A stretch of DNA of 23,678 nucleotides from Fervidifonticultor_A tertius (GCA_031459235.1 JAVKIY010000044.1:1-23678); one strand, 5' to 3'. Positions 1-8,116 are shown, numbered from the stretch's first letter. The notes: generated from the letters alone by a model not told the origin. Numbers and translations are program-made.

Positions 1-321
1 CGCCCGCCGCAGTTGCGCCTCGGCCTGCGCCACCGCGGCGTCGGCCTGCCGGGCTTCCTCGGTCCGCACCAGGAGCTGGCCGGCTTGCACCCGCTCGCCC
101 TCACGTACGGCCACCTCGGCCACGGTGCCGCCCGCGGGCAGGCTCAGGGTTACCCCCCGCACCGGCACGACGCGCCCCTCCGCGACCACCGCCCCGCCGG
201 TGCGCACCGGCGGCAGCGGCGCCGGGGCGGGGTCCGGGCCGGAGGGGCGCCGGCCCAGTGTCAGGTAGGCGGCCGCGCCCACCGCGAGCACCACCAGCGC
301 GCCGATGACGATTCGCCTCAT
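1..321 (-). CDS. HlyD/MacA-type periplasmic adaptor subunit (N-terminal part)
   Basis: This is the start of a membrane-fusion (adaptor) protein that would link the ABC transporter encoded just upstream to export across the envelope. The 107 visible codons begin with ATG at 321, preceded by a strong Shine-Dalgarno GGGAGGA at 327-333. They encode an N-terminal membrane anchor (residues about 3-20, MRRIVIGALVVLAVGAAAYL), a Pro-rich linker, a lipoyl-like beta-hairpin (about 47-87, with VREGEQVQAGQLLV) and the start of an Ala/Gln-rich helical hairpin (QADAAVAQAEAQLRRA). That order is typical of the HlyD/MacA family. The gene runs off the left edge, so its C-terminal barrel is not seen. It follows the permease by 37 bp in the same operon. 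Confidence 0.88.
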   Translation of the reverse strand, partial: MRRIVIGALVVLAVGAAAYLTLGRRPSGPDPAPAPLPPVRTGGAVVAEGRVVPVRGVTLSLPAGGTVAEVAVREGERVQAGQLLVRTEEARQADAAVAQAEAQLRRA

Positions 322-358
322 GGCAGTCCTCCCACGGCGGCCCACGCCGCCGGTCGCG

Positions 359-2749
359 TCACTCATAGGCGAGCACGTCGCGCACGGTCAGGCGCGAGGC
401 GTTCCAGGCGGGCAGGATGCTGGCGACCGCGGCGAGCGCGATCACCAGGCCCAGCCACACCACGACGCCGGTCCCCGAGAACCGGAAGGCCGGCGCCGTC
501 CGCAGGAACGCCGTGCCGACCGCGTTGGACAAGGCGTAGCCGAGCGGCACCGCCAGCACCACGCCGAGCAGCCAGCTCGCCAGGCCGATCAGCACGCCCT
601 CGGCGAGCACGATCTGGATCACGGCGCGGTCCGAGGCCCCGATGGCGCGCATGACGCCGATCTCGCGTGTGCGCTCGAGCACGTTGATGCTCATCGTACC
701 CATCAGCCCCAGGCCGCCCACCACGGCGAGCAGGACCGCCATGATGAGCAGGAAGACGACGATGACGTTGAACTGCGCCGCGACCATCACCCGCAGCTCC
801 GGGATGGTCTGGTTGGACGCGATCCGCAACCCCAGCCGGCGGAAGTGCGCCTCCAGGCCGCGCGAGACCTGCGTGACGAACGCGGCGTCGTGCCGCTCGG
901 TCACGATGAGGGCACGGTCGCCCCGGCCGTAGGTGCGGGTCATGCGGGACGCGTACGAGTAGTTGGCGTAGGCGAAAGGGCCCGAGAGGATGCCCTGGGT
1001 GATCCCGACGATCCGCCAGGGCGTCTTGCGCGTGCCGACCTGCAGGACGATCTCGTCGCCGACCCGCAGGTCGGGCTCTTCGCGCAGCAGGTCGGTGTTG
1101 ATCACGACGGCGTTCTCGTCCTCGGGGTGGAGCCACCGGCCCCGCACCATGATCGGTTGCAGCATGGTCGTCTCCGCGGGGAGGGTGATAAGCAGGATGC
1201 CCACGCTCTCGGTGTCGTCGGGTCGGATGCGCCAGGTCGAGCGGAACCCCCAGCTCTCCGCCGCGGTCACCCCGGGAACGCGCAGCGCCTCCCGCTCGAG
1301 CTGATCGATGCGGTACGACCGCGCGAACTCCACCTGCACGTCGTAGTTCCAGTACTGGAACAGCGAATCCATCGTGCCGAGCAGCGAGCGCTGCACGCTG
1401 AGGATGCCGATAAAGATCGCCCCGGCTATCGTGAGCGTGGTCAGGGTCAGCGCCAGCCGTCCCTTGCGGCGCACCGTGTTGCGCAGCGAGAGGAGCGCCG
1501 GCCGCGAGAGCCCCCGGACGCGCTCGACCAGGCGGTCCAGGGCGCCGCGGCCGGCGGCGGCCTCGGCCAGGCCGTAGGAACTGATCGCCTGCCGGGTCGT
1601 GATCCGCACGCCGTTCAGCACCGGGTAGAGGGCCGCCGTCAGCGGCACGATGAGCCCGGCGGCGAGCTGGAGGCCGAGCACGCCCGGGGAGAGCCCGCTC
1701 CCGCCCACCCGGAAGTTCAGCAGGTTGGCCGTGAAAGCGGCGAGCGCGCGGGCGCCGACGACGCCCAGCGGCACGGCCAGGAGCAGCGACAGCAGCCCGA
1801 AGGCGAGCACGAGCGCAAGGTACATGCCGACGATCTGGTCGGCCCGCGCGCCGATCGCCTTCATGATGCCCACCTGGCGGACCTGCTGGGTCAGGAGCGC
1901 GGTGATGGTGTTGACGACCAGGAAGCCTGATAGCAGTAGCGACAGCGCGCCCAGCACCCCCAGGATGAGGGTCATCGCCTGGAGCGAGTCGTCCGCCCAG
2001 TGTTTGCCCGGCTGGAACACGAGGGTGAAGAACACCGCCCGCCCGCTGCCCTCGATCTTGCTGCGGACGCGCGCCGCGACGCGGTGGACGTCGGCGCGGG
2101 TGAGCGCGGCACCCTCGGCGATGAAGTCGAGCTTGTTGAAATCGCGCGTCTCGCCGAGCCACTCCAGGGTCTGTGGGCTGATGTACCCGTAGGCCGCACC
2201 GGTGAAGAAGGACGAGATCTGGCTGAGGTCGTGGACCGTGCCCGCCACGCGCATCGGGCGCCGGCGCCCGTCGGGGGTCTCCACGAGCAGCACGTCGCCG
2301 ATCCGGGCGCCCACGGCCGCGATCGAGGAGCGCTCGAGCAGGAGCTCCCTGTGCGGCGGTGGGTAGGCGCCGCCGGTGGGGGTGAGCGTGTTGACCCGGA
2401 CGTCCCGGTAGTCGCGCAGCGCGATGAGCTGGATTTCCCTCCAGCGGCCGGGCGCGGCCTGGTAGCGGGCCGAGACGATACGCCGTGCCTCGGCGTCGCG
2501 GACCCCGCGGATCCGCCGGATCGTCTGGACCAGGTCGTCGTCGAAAGCGTCGCGGGTGAAGATCTGGCCGCTGGAGGGGCGCGTGGTCGCGTAGTCGGCG
2601 CGCAGGTCGCGGGTCATGATCACGCCGGCGCCGGCGATCATCCCTACCGCGAAAACGCCCACGGCGATCGATAGCACGACCAGGACCGTGCGGGTCCGGT
2701 TGGCCCACAGGTCCGAGGCGACCTTGCGCCACCGGGGGCTAGCGAGCAC
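359..2749 (-). CDS. ABC transporter permease, FtsX/MacB type with two FtsX domains
   Basis: This is the membrane subunit of the ABC exporter, 796 aa from a GTG at 2749. I chose that start because it overlaps the end of the ATPase gene by 11 bp, giving translational coupling. The frame stays open further upstream, but only as Arg/Ser-rich shadow sequence of the ATPase gene. Membrane segments lie at about residues 21-45, 262-285, 309-331, 355-375, 431-452, 662-690, 715-740 and 760-785. A MacB-like extracytoplasmic domain follows helix 1 and a second one follows helix 5. The repeated motifs QVGIMKAIGA and REIGVMRAIGAS are the FtsX coupling-helix regions. This is the duplicated 8-helix architecture, not the 4-helix MacB form. 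The substrate cannot be predicted from sequence; lipids, lipoproteins, peptides or siderophores are all possible. Confidence 0.93.
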   Translation of the reverse strand: MLASPRWRKVASDLWANRTRTVLVVLSIAVGVFAVGMIAGAGVIMTRDLRADYATTRPSSGQIFTRDAFDDDLVQTIRRIRGVRDAEARRIVSARYQAAPGRWREIQLIALRDYRDVRVNTLTPTGGAYPPPHRELLLERSSIAAVGARIGDVLLVETPDGRRRPMRVAGTVHDLSQISSFFTGAAYGYISPQTLEWLGETRDFNKLDFIAEGAALTRADVHRVAARVRSKIEGSGRAVFFTLVFQPGKHWADDSLQAMTLILGVLGALSLLLSGFLVVNTITALLTQQVRQVGIMKAIGARADQIVGMYLALVLAFGLLSLLLAVPLGVVGARALAAFTANLLNFRVGGSGLSPGVLGLQLAAGLIVPLTAALYPVLNGVRITTRQAISSYGLAEAAAGRGALDRLVERVRGLSRPALLSLRNTVRRKGRLALTLTTLTIAGAIFIGILSVQRSLLGTMDSLFQYWNYDVQVEFARSYRIDQLEREALRVPGVTAAESWGFRSTWRIRPDDTESVGILLITLPAETTMLQPIMVRGRWLHPEDENAVVINTDLLREEPDLRVGDEIVLQVGTRKTPWRIVGITQGILSGPFAYANYSYASRMTRTYGRGDRALIVTERHDAAFVTQVSRGLEAHFRRLGLRIASNQTIPELRVMVAAQFNVIVVFLLIMAVLLAVVGGLGLMGTMSINVLERTREIGVMRAIGASDRAVIQIVLAEGVLIGLASWLLGVVLAVPLGYALSNAVGTAFLRTAPAFRFSGTGVVVWLGLVIALAAVASILPAWNASRLTVRDVLAYE

Positions 2750-3854
2750 CGCCGCCGCGCTCCGCGGCCGCGTGTTCCGCCGCCCGCTCTCGCGCGATCC
2801 GCGTGATCGCCTCGCGGACCGCCGTCGATCGTTCCACGAGCGCCTGGAACTCGTGGCGCGCGAGCGCCGCGACCTCGACCCCGGTCTCGGCGCCGGCGCG
2901 GACGGTCGCGAGCGCCGGCCCCCCGCCGAGCAGCTCCACTTCGCCGAAGAACTGGCCACGGGCCATCGTGGCGGCGACGAACTCGCGGCCCTCGTCGCGC
3001 TTGACCAGGATCTCGACCTCGCCCCGGGTGACGATGTAGAGTCGGTCGATCGGGTCGCCCCGCCGAACCACGATGGCGCCGGGCGGGAAACGGAGGCGCT
3101 CCACCTGACGCGTCACCTCGATGAGCTCGGCCTCGGTGAGCGCCGGCAGCGCCCGCGCCAGGTACTCCTCGATGATCTCACCGTCGGAGAGCACGATCGT
3201 GCGCGAGACGGCGCGCGCGAGGTCGTTGTCGTGTGTGACCATCAAGATGGTCTTGCCCTCGCGGACGAGCCGCTCGAACAGGGCGAAGACCGACTGAGCT
3301 GTTTTCGAATCGAGGTTGCCCGTGGGCTCGTCCGCGACCAGGATCGGCGGATCGTTAGCCAGCGCGCGCGCGATCGCGGCGCGCTGCTGCTCGCCGCCCG
3401 AGACCGCCGAGGGCAGCTTGAACGCGTGCTGCGCCAGGCCCACCTGCTCGAGCAGCCGCAGGGCGCGCTCGCGCCGGTCGCGTGGCGCGTAGAGCCCGGC
3501 GAAGTCCATGGGGAGCATGACGTTCTCGACCAGGCTCAGCGTCGGTAGGAGCTGGAAGAACTGGAAGATGATGCCGAGCGCGCGGCCGCGCCACACCGCC
3601 ATCTGGCCTTCGCCCAGCGTGTGGACCGGCGTGCCGGCCACGTGCACCTCGCCGGAGGTGGGCCGGTCGATGCCGGTGATCATGTTGATGAGGGTGGATT
3701 TGCCGCTGCCGGACTTGCCGATGACCGCGACGAACTCGCCTTCCTCGACCCTCAGGTCGACGCCCTTGAGCGCGGTGAAGGTGCCCGCGGCGCTCTCGTA
3801 GACCTTCACCACCCGGCGGAGGTCGATCAGGTGGCCGGCGGGCGGCGAGGTCAC
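2739..3854 (-). CDS. ABC transporter ATPase (LolD/MacB type) fused to a C-terminal cyclic-nucleotide-binding-like domain
   Basis: This is the ATP-hydrolysing subunit of the exporter, 371 aa from a GTG start. Residues 1-230 form a full ABC domain: Walker A GKSGSGKST (46-54), Q-loop Q98, signature VSGGEQQ (151-157), Walker B ILVADEP (171-177) and switch H208. Sequence and length fit the LolD/MacB export group. Residues about 235-345 then resemble a CAP/CRP effector domain: the beta-roll PPGAIVVRRGDPIDRLYIVTRG is followed by GQFFGEVELLGGGPALATVRA. In canonical cAMP/cGMP binders the phosphate-binding cassette ends P-R-x-A-T/S. Here it is P313-A-L-A-T317, so the phosphate-contacting Arg is missing although Glu305 is kept. 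The domain may bind another ligand or act only structurally. The gene sits 31 bp after the GerW-like gene and overlaps the permease by 11 bp. Confidence 0.93.
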   Translation of the reverse strand: MTSPPAGHLIDLRRVVKVYESAAGTFTALKGVDLRVEEGEFVAVIGKSGSGKSTLINMITGIDRPTSGEVHVAGTPVHTLGEGQMAVWRGRALGIIFQFFQLLPTLSLVENVMLPMDFAGLYAPRDRRERALRLLEQVGLAQHAFKLPSAVSGGEQQRAAIARALANDPPILVADEPTGNLDSKTAQSVFALFERLVREGKTILMVTHDNDLARAVSRTIVLSDGEIIEEYLARALPALTEAELIEVTRQVERLRFPPGAIVVRRGDPIDRLYIVTRGEVEILVKRDEGREFVAATMARGQFFGEVELLGGGPALATVRAGAETGVEVAALARHEFQALVERSTAVREAITRIARERAAEHAAAERGGGAR

Positions 3855-3885
3855 GGCGCGCGGTGTCGCGGTCCCGGGGTCGGCC

Positions 3886-4269
3886 CTACGCTCGCCGGCG
3901 CATCGCGGCGCGAATCGTCAGCGTGATCCAGAAGACGTTCCAGGCCGCGAGCAGCATCCCCGCCAGCGCCAGCCGGGTGACGTCCGGAATCGGCTTGACA
4001 CGCACCTCGTCGTTGCGCACCTCCAGCACGGCCACGGGCCGGACGTTGAGCCCGCCGCCGCCGCCCCCGCCCTCGCCGCTGCCTTCCTTCTCCAGGCCAC
4101 CCCGCCCCATGCCCACCCCGAACGCGTAGCCGACCCTGGCGACGGGAATGATGGTACGGCCGTCGAGCGGCATCGGGTCGCCGAAGACGGTCTTGACCGT
4201 GGCCCGCTCGTGCACCTGGCTGACCTGGCCGACCAGGCTCTCCACCGCGGACTGTCCGTTTGTCGTCAT
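3886..4269 (-). CDS. GerW/YtfJ-family protein with C-terminal membrane segment
   Basis: 127 aa, starting at the ATG at 4269, which has a near-perfect Shine-Dalgarno GGAGGTGG (4276-4283) at 6 nt. An upstream in-frame ATG at 4383 lies at the promoter and is rejected. The core motif VFGDPMPLDGRTIIPVARVG (about 29-48), followed by a Gly-rich FGVGMGRGG stretch and VRPVAVLEV, matches the Spore_YtfJ/GerW family (PF09579), known from spore-formers but also from non-sporulating bacteria. A run of Gly residues (about 63-75) joins the halves, and a single hydrophobic helix near the C-terminus (LALAGMLLAAWNVFWITL) ends in basic residues. Family members have no settled biochemical role. Here it leads an operon with an ABC exporter, so an envelope function is plausible but unproven. 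Confidence 0.85.
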   Translation of the reverse strand: MTTNGQSAVESLVGQVSQVHERATVKTVFGDPMPLDGRTIIPVARVGYAFGVGMGRGGLEKEGSGEGGGGGGGLNVRPVAVLEVRNDEVRVKPIPDVTRLALAGMLLAAWNVFWITLTIRAAMRRRA

Positions 4270-4275
4270 GCCGAA

Positions 4276-4283
4276 CCACCTCC
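4276..4283 (-). promoter_or_regulatory. Ribosome binding site of the GerW-like gene
   Basis: GGAGGTGG on the minus strand, 6 nt before the ATG at 4269. It decides that start over the in-frame ATG at 4383. Confidence 0.85.
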
Positions 4284-4381
4284 GCCTGATCCGGCGGCCT
4301 CGGCCGCCGATGCGGGCGCTCCGCCGGAGTTGCTGGCATGGGACCGATGACCGTGGGTCGCTGACCGGGGCAGACGCCGTC

Positions 4382-4390
4382 ATTGTAGCA
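4382..4390 (-). promoter_or_regulatory. Extended -10 promoter for the GerW-ABC-permease-adaptor operon
   Basis: On the minus strand TGC is followed directly by TACAAT (hexamer at 4382-4387). This matches the sigma-70 extended -10 form TGn-TATAAT. No good -35 is visible 17-18 bp upstream, as is common for extended -10 promoters. Transcription would start near 4375, giving a leader of about 105 nt before the GerW-like ATG. The same TGC-TAnnnT form recurs at three other promoters in the window. Confidence 0.6.
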
Positions 4391-4445
4391 CGCGACCGCC
4401 GGCGAAGACGCCCGAGGCCAGCGTACGCCCGCCCGGGGAGCCTCG

Positions 4446-4465
4446 CATCGGGCGGCGGCCCGATG
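4446..4465 (-). terminator. Hairpin after the nucleoside phosphorylase gene, possible terminator
   Basis: A perfect 8-bp inverted repeat, CATCGGGC / GCCCGATG with a 4-nt loop, begins 8 nt past the phosphorylase stop codon. No T-run follows, so it is not a classical intrinsic terminator. It could stabilise the 3' end or act with Rho. It separates the purine-salvage operon from the promoter of the next operon. Confidence 0.45.
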
Positions 4466-4473
4466 GCGGCCGC

Positions 4474-5211
4474 TCAGGCGGATCGGGCCAGTCGCTTGAC
4501 CGCCTCGATCGCGACGTCGATTGCTGCGGACTCCGCGGCGCGGAACCGGCGCTCGACCTCTTCCGGGGACGGCCGTTCGCGCAGGACATTCGAGTCGATG
4601 GCCAGCACCGCGCCCGCGCGCGCCCGGCGCACGTGTGCGACGATGAAGACCGTGGCGCACTCCTGCTCCGCGGCGACCACGTGGCCCTCGCGGGTGAGCA
4701 GGTCGGCCAGGGCGGCGTCCTTGCGGTAGAACGCGTCGCGGGTGGTGCCCACGCCGACGAACGGCCGGTGCCCGAGCGCGCGGGCCGCCCCGATGAGCGC
4801 CTGGGTGACGCCCAGGTCGGCCACGGCCGGGAAGCCCACCGGTAGGTAGGCGAGCGAGGTCCCCTCGTCGCGGTGGGCCGCGGTGACGACCGCCAGGCTG
4901 CCGATCTCGATCTCGGGCTGCCGGCCGCCGGCGGAGCCCACCCGGATGAACGTGTCCGCGCCGAGGTTGCACAGCTCTTCGACTGCGATCGAGGCCGACG
5001 GCCCGCCGATACCGGTCGAGCAGACCGAGATCGGTACGCCGTCCACCGTGCCGGTGAACCCCAGGTACTCGCGGTTGCGGATGACCTCGCGCGCGCCCTC
5101 GAAGCGCGAGGCGATCTTCTCGGCCCGGGCCGGGTCGCCGGGGATCAGCACCGAGCGGGCGACGGCCCCCGGTGTGACCCTGAGGTGGCGCTGGGGGGGC
5201 ACGGTGCTCAT
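4474..5211 (-). CDS. Nucleoside phosphorylase (uridine/purine phosphorylase superfamily), specificity uncertain
   Basis: 245 aa, ATG at 5211 with a perfect AGGAGG (5218-5223) at 6 nt. The ATG overlaps the TGA of the upstream deaminase gene (ATGA), so the two are translationally coupled. The enzyme would split nucleosides with phosphate into base and (deoxy)ribose-1-phosphate. Family motifs: IPGDP (23-27), STGIGGPSASI (65-75, phosphate/ribose site) and IRVGSAGG (89-96). Two sites depart from the usual pattern. The ribose-binding EMES/EMEA motif is E182-Q-E-C, with Gln for Met. The uracil-recognising QxR of uridine phosphorylase is replaced by YRKDAA (about 162-167). The PNP-type catalytic Asp region reads AIDSN rather than VSDH/N. 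Next to a deaminase for adenine-like bases, a purine substrate seems likelier than uridine, but this is inference. Confidence 0.88.
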   Translation of the reverse strand: MSTVPPQRHLRVTPGAVARSVLIPGDPARAEKIASRFEGAREVIRNREYLGFTGTVDGVPISVCSTGIGGPSASIAVEELCNLGADTFIRVGSAGGRQPEIEIGSLAVVTAAHRDEGTSLAYLPVGFPAVADLGVTQALIGAARALGHRPFVGVGTTRDAFYRKDAALADLLTREGHVVAAEQECATVFIVAHVRRARAGAVLAIDSNVLRERPSPEEVERRFRAAESAAIDVAIEAVKRLARSA

Positions 5212-6989
5212 GGGTGTCCTCCTGACGGCTGGATGAACAGGTCGACCAGCCGGCCGCGGTTGACGTCCACCAAGCCGCGGTCGGTCAGCTTCAACTCCGG
5301 GCTGACCGCGAGCGTCAGCACACCCAGGGTCATGATCGGCGACCGATGCACGAACCCCAGCGTCTCCAGCGCCGCGCGGAACGCGGCGACCCGCGGGCCC
5401 ACCACCGAGACGGGCTCGTCCGAGCAGATCCCCGCGACCGGGAGCGGCACCCCGGCCAGGAGCGTCTCGCCCCGCACCGCCGCGAGCCCGCCATCGTGCT
5501 CGACGACCCACCGCGCCGCGGCGGCCATCTCGGCGGCGGTGCGGCCGAGCACGAGCAGGTTGTGGCTATCGTGCGCCCAGGTCGTGGCGACGGCGCCCTC
5601 GCGGAGACCGCCGCGTACGAACCCGTAGCCCGTGGTGCCGGCGCGGCCGTGCCGTTCGAACACCGCGGCCAGGCAGAGGTCGCGCCCTTCCCACGCGACG
5701 GCGCCGTCGCGCACAGGCAGCATGGCCTCGCCCGCGGCCGTGAAGGTAGTGGTCTGGTTCATCTCCATGATGCGCACGCGGACCTCGGTTCGTCCCTGTG
5801 GCGCCGTCACGCGGAAGCGATCGGCGCCCGGGGCCGGCAGACGCACGGTCCCGCGCCCGGCGGTCGTCGGCGGCACCGTCACCGCGCCTGGCTGCAACCG
5901 GCCGTCGCGCGCCACCGGTACGCCGCGCGCGAAGACCTCGTCGGCGCGGAACGCCTCGATGTCGGTGACGAGCACGCAGTGCGCGACCAGTCCCGGTGCG
6001 ATCGCCCCGCGGTCGTACAGCCGCATTCGCCGGGCCGGCGCCAGGGTCGTGGCACGGATGGCCTCGACGGGGTCGAGGCCCATCCGCACCGCCTCGCGCA
6101 ACACCAGGTCGAGGTGCCCGCGCGCGAGCAGGTCGTCGGGGAGCACGTCGTCGGTCACCAGGCACAGGTTGAGCGCCTGCGCGGCGGGCTCGACCGCGGC
6201 GAGCGTGGGCGGGCTCAGCGACTTCTCCTGCAGCAGGACGGTCATGCCGTTGCGCAGCCGCTCGAGCGCCAGATCCGGGGTCATCAGCGTGTGGTCCGAG
6301 TCGATGCCGGCGGCGACGAACGCCGCCAGGTCGGCGCCGCGCAGGTTGGGCGCGTGACCTTCGATCACGGTGCCGGCGGCGAGCGCCGCGGCCAGGATGT
6401 CGTGCATCCGGGCCTCGCCCGCGATGACCGCCGGGTAGTCCATGACCTCGCCGAGCGCGATCACGCCTTCCCACGACAGCGCCTCGGTCACCTCGGCAGG
6501 ACCGATGGCGGCGCCCGCGGTCTCCAGGCTGGTGGCCGGCACGCTGGAGGGCACCTGGAGGAAGACGTCGAGCGGCAACTCCCGGCTCGCGTCGAGTAGC
6601 AGCCGCATCCCCGCCAGCCCCATGACGTTGACGATCTCGTGCGGGTCGGGTGTGACGGTGAGCACACCGAGGGGAACCACGGCCTCGGCGAACGCGGGCG
6701 GCAGCACCATCGTGCTCTCGAAGTGCATGTGACAGTCGATCAGGCCGGGGACCAGGAAGCGCCCGCGGCCCTCGGTGACCTCGCGGGCCGGCGGACGAGG
6801 CTCGCCCACCTCGAAGACACGGCTGAACAGCCCGCCGGCGATGCCCACGTGGCCGGGGCGCACCTCGCCGGTGAACACGTTCACCACGCGGACGTCCGCG
6901 ATGAGGCGGTCGAAGGGCCGGCGGCCCGCGGCCGCGGCCGCGGCGGTGCGGTGCGCGGCGGGGCGGCCGCCGGCGAGGGGCCTGGTCAT
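5208..6989 (-). CDS. Adenine deaminase-like amidohydrolase
   Basis: 593 aa, in the normal range for adenine deaminase (adenine to hypoxanthine plus ammonia). An N-terminal amidohydrolase barrel carries the metal ligands PGLIDCHMHFEST (H87, H89), ALGEVMDYP (E181), EGHAPNLRG (H212), SDH (H233) and TDD (279-281). The Ade-specific C-terminal domain is also recognisable: AHDSHNLLVLGR, PIMTLGVLTLAVSPELKLTDRGLVDVN. It diverges from typical Ade in conserved spots: SDHE is SDHT (T234), REGS is QEKS (254-257), and the residues after TDD are VLP instead of the usual R/K-H/N-P. So the assignment to the family is firm but adenine as the substrate is less so. It starts 19 bp after the beta-propeller gene and ends in an ATGA overlap with the phosphorylase. 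Confidence 0.88.
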   Translation of the reverse strand: MTRPLAGGRPAAHRTAAAAAAGRRPFDRLIADVRVVNVFTGEVRPGHVGIAGGLFSRVFEVGEPRPPAREVTEGRGRFLVPGLIDCHMHFESTMVLPPAFAEAVVPLGVLTVTPDPHEIVNVMGLAGMRLLLDASRELPLDVFLQVPSSVPATSLETAGAAIGPAEVTEALSWEGVIALGEVMDYPAVIAGEARMHDILAAALAAGTVIEGHAPNLRGADLAAFVAAGIDSDHTLMTPDLALERLRNGMTVLLQEKSLSPPTLAAVEPAAQALNLCLVTDDVLPDDLLARGHLDLVLREAVRMGLDPVEAIRATTLAPARRMRLYDRGAIAPGLVAHCVLVTDIEAFRADEVFARGVPVARDGRLQPGAVTVPPTTAGRGTVRLPAPGADRFRVTAPQGRTEVRVRIMEMNQTTTFTAAGEAMLPVRDGAVAWEGRDLCLAAVFERHGRAGTTGYGFVRGGLREGAVATTWAHDSHNLLVLGRTAAEMAAAARWVVEHDGGLAAVRGETLLAGVPLPVAGICSDEPVSVVGPRVAAFRAALETLGFVHRSPIMTLGVLTLAVSPELKLTDRGLVDVNRGRLVDLFIQPSGGHP

Positions 6990-7008
6990 TGCCGGCGCGG
7001 GCGGACCG

Positions 7009-8109
7009 TCAAAGCACGGTCGCCGCGACCGAGTAGATCGGCGGCAGGTAGTCGGCGATCATCTTCCAGGAGTCCCCACGATTGCGGCTGGCGAAGAGCT
7101 GGCCGGTGTTCGTCCCGACGTACACCCCGCACGGATCGTGCGTGTCGGTGCACATCCCGGCTCGGAGGACGCCCAGCCGGACGGTGCGCCCTTTCGGCAG
7201 CCCGCGCGTCAAGCGCTGCCAGCGCCGGCCGGCGTCGGTGGAGCGGTACACGGTGAACTGGTCGCCCACGTTGCTCCGGGTCTCGTCCTCGACCACCGTG
7301 TAGATCGTTGCGGGGTGGTGCGGGTCGAGCGCCATCGGGAAGCCGAAGTCCGATGGCAGGTTCCCGCCGATCTCGGTCCACGAGTTTCCCGCGTTCGTGG
7401 TCACGTACACCCCGCAGTGGTTCTGCTGGTAGAGCACGTCCGGGTTCCCGGGGTGGGGAATCAGCCGGTGCACGCACTGCCCGAACTCCGGGTACTTCTC
7501 GGGCAGGAAGTCCGCGCGCGTGCCCTTGTTGCAGAACGTCCAGGTCTGACCGCCGTCGTCGGTGCGCATGACGCCCACGGCCGAGATCGCGACCCACATC
7601 CGCCGCGGGTTCGTGGGGTGGACAACGATGGAGTTCAGGCACAGGCCGCCGGCTCCCGGCTGCCAGCGAGAACGCGTGTGGTGCCGCTGCAGTCCCTCGT
7701 TCAGCTCCCAGGTGCGGCCGGCGTCGCGGCTTGTGAAGAGCGCCGCGGGGTCTGTGCCCGCGTAGACGATCTTCGGCTCGTCCGCCCTCCCTGGCTCGAC
7801 GATCCAGATGTTCTTGAGGGCGAGCCCGCCGCCCTCAGGGAACGCGATGGGGCGCACCGGGTCCTTCCACGTGCGGCCGAAGTCGTCGCTGTAGCGGACG
7901 AACGAGCCGTAGAAGTCGCCGTTGTCCGCGGCGAAGAGCCGCGCGCCGTTGCGCGCATCGAGCACGGCGTGGAAGACCCGGCGTCCGGCCAGGTGCGGGC
8001 CGTCGGCTCTCCAGGCGCGCCGGTCGCGCGAGGTGAGCAGGAACAACCCCCGCTTGGTCCCGACGGCCAGCACGACCGTGCCCTTCGGGTACGTCCGCCG
8101 GACGGGCAC
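7009..8109 (-). CDS. ASP-box (BNR/sialidase-like) beta-propeller protein
   Basis: 366 aa, GTG start at 8109 fixed by AGGAGG at 8117-8122 (7-nt spacer). Six Asp-box repeats of the form SxDxGxTW are visible, at about residues 74-81 (SDDFGRTW), 127-134 (SRDAGRTW), 183-190 (TDDGGQTW), 238-244 (TNAGNSW), 290-297 (TDAGRRW) and 341-348 (RNRGDSW). The N-terminal strand VVLAVGTKRGLFLLTS probably closes a seven-bladed ring. There is no signal peptide, so it should be cytoplasmic. I do not see the catalytic Arg triad pattern of true sialidases. Such proteins are often annotated as glycosyl hydrolase or exo-alpha-sialidase without support. It follows the MoaD-like gene by 11 bp, which suggests a joint role; function unknown. 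Confidence 0.85.
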   Translation of the reverse strand: MPVRRTYPKGTVVLAVGTKRGLFLLTSRDRRAWRADGPHLAGRRVFHAVLDARNGARLFAADNGDFYGSFVRYSDDFGRTWKDPVRPIAFPEGGGLALKNIWIVEPGRADEPKIVYAGTDPAALFTSRDAGRTWELNEGLQRHHTRSRWQPGAGGLCLNSIVVHPTNPRRMWVAISAVGVMRTDDGGQTWTFCNKGTRADFLPEKYPEFGQCVHRLIPHPGNPDVLYQQNHCGVYVTTNAGNSWTEIGGNLPSDFGFPMALDPHHPATIYTVVEDETRSNVGDQFTVYRSTDAGRRWQRLTRGLPKGRTVRLGVLRAGMCTDTHDPCGVYVGTNTGQLFASRNRGDSWKMIADYLPPIYSVAATVL

Positions 8110-8116
8110 GCTGACG

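Noticed and set aside
305..1930. Long plus-strand open frame (about 540 codons) opposite the permease gene
   Set aside because: It is a high-GC antisense shadow: the peptide is a monotonous mix of Arg, Gly, His, Asp and Gln without domains, while the opposite strand encodes a clear FtsX permease.
4270..4383. Longer N-terminus for the GerW-like protein from ATG 4383
   Set aside because: That ATG overlaps the -10 element, the extra residues are Arg/Ser-rich shadow, and ATG 4269 has a near-perfect ribosome binding site.
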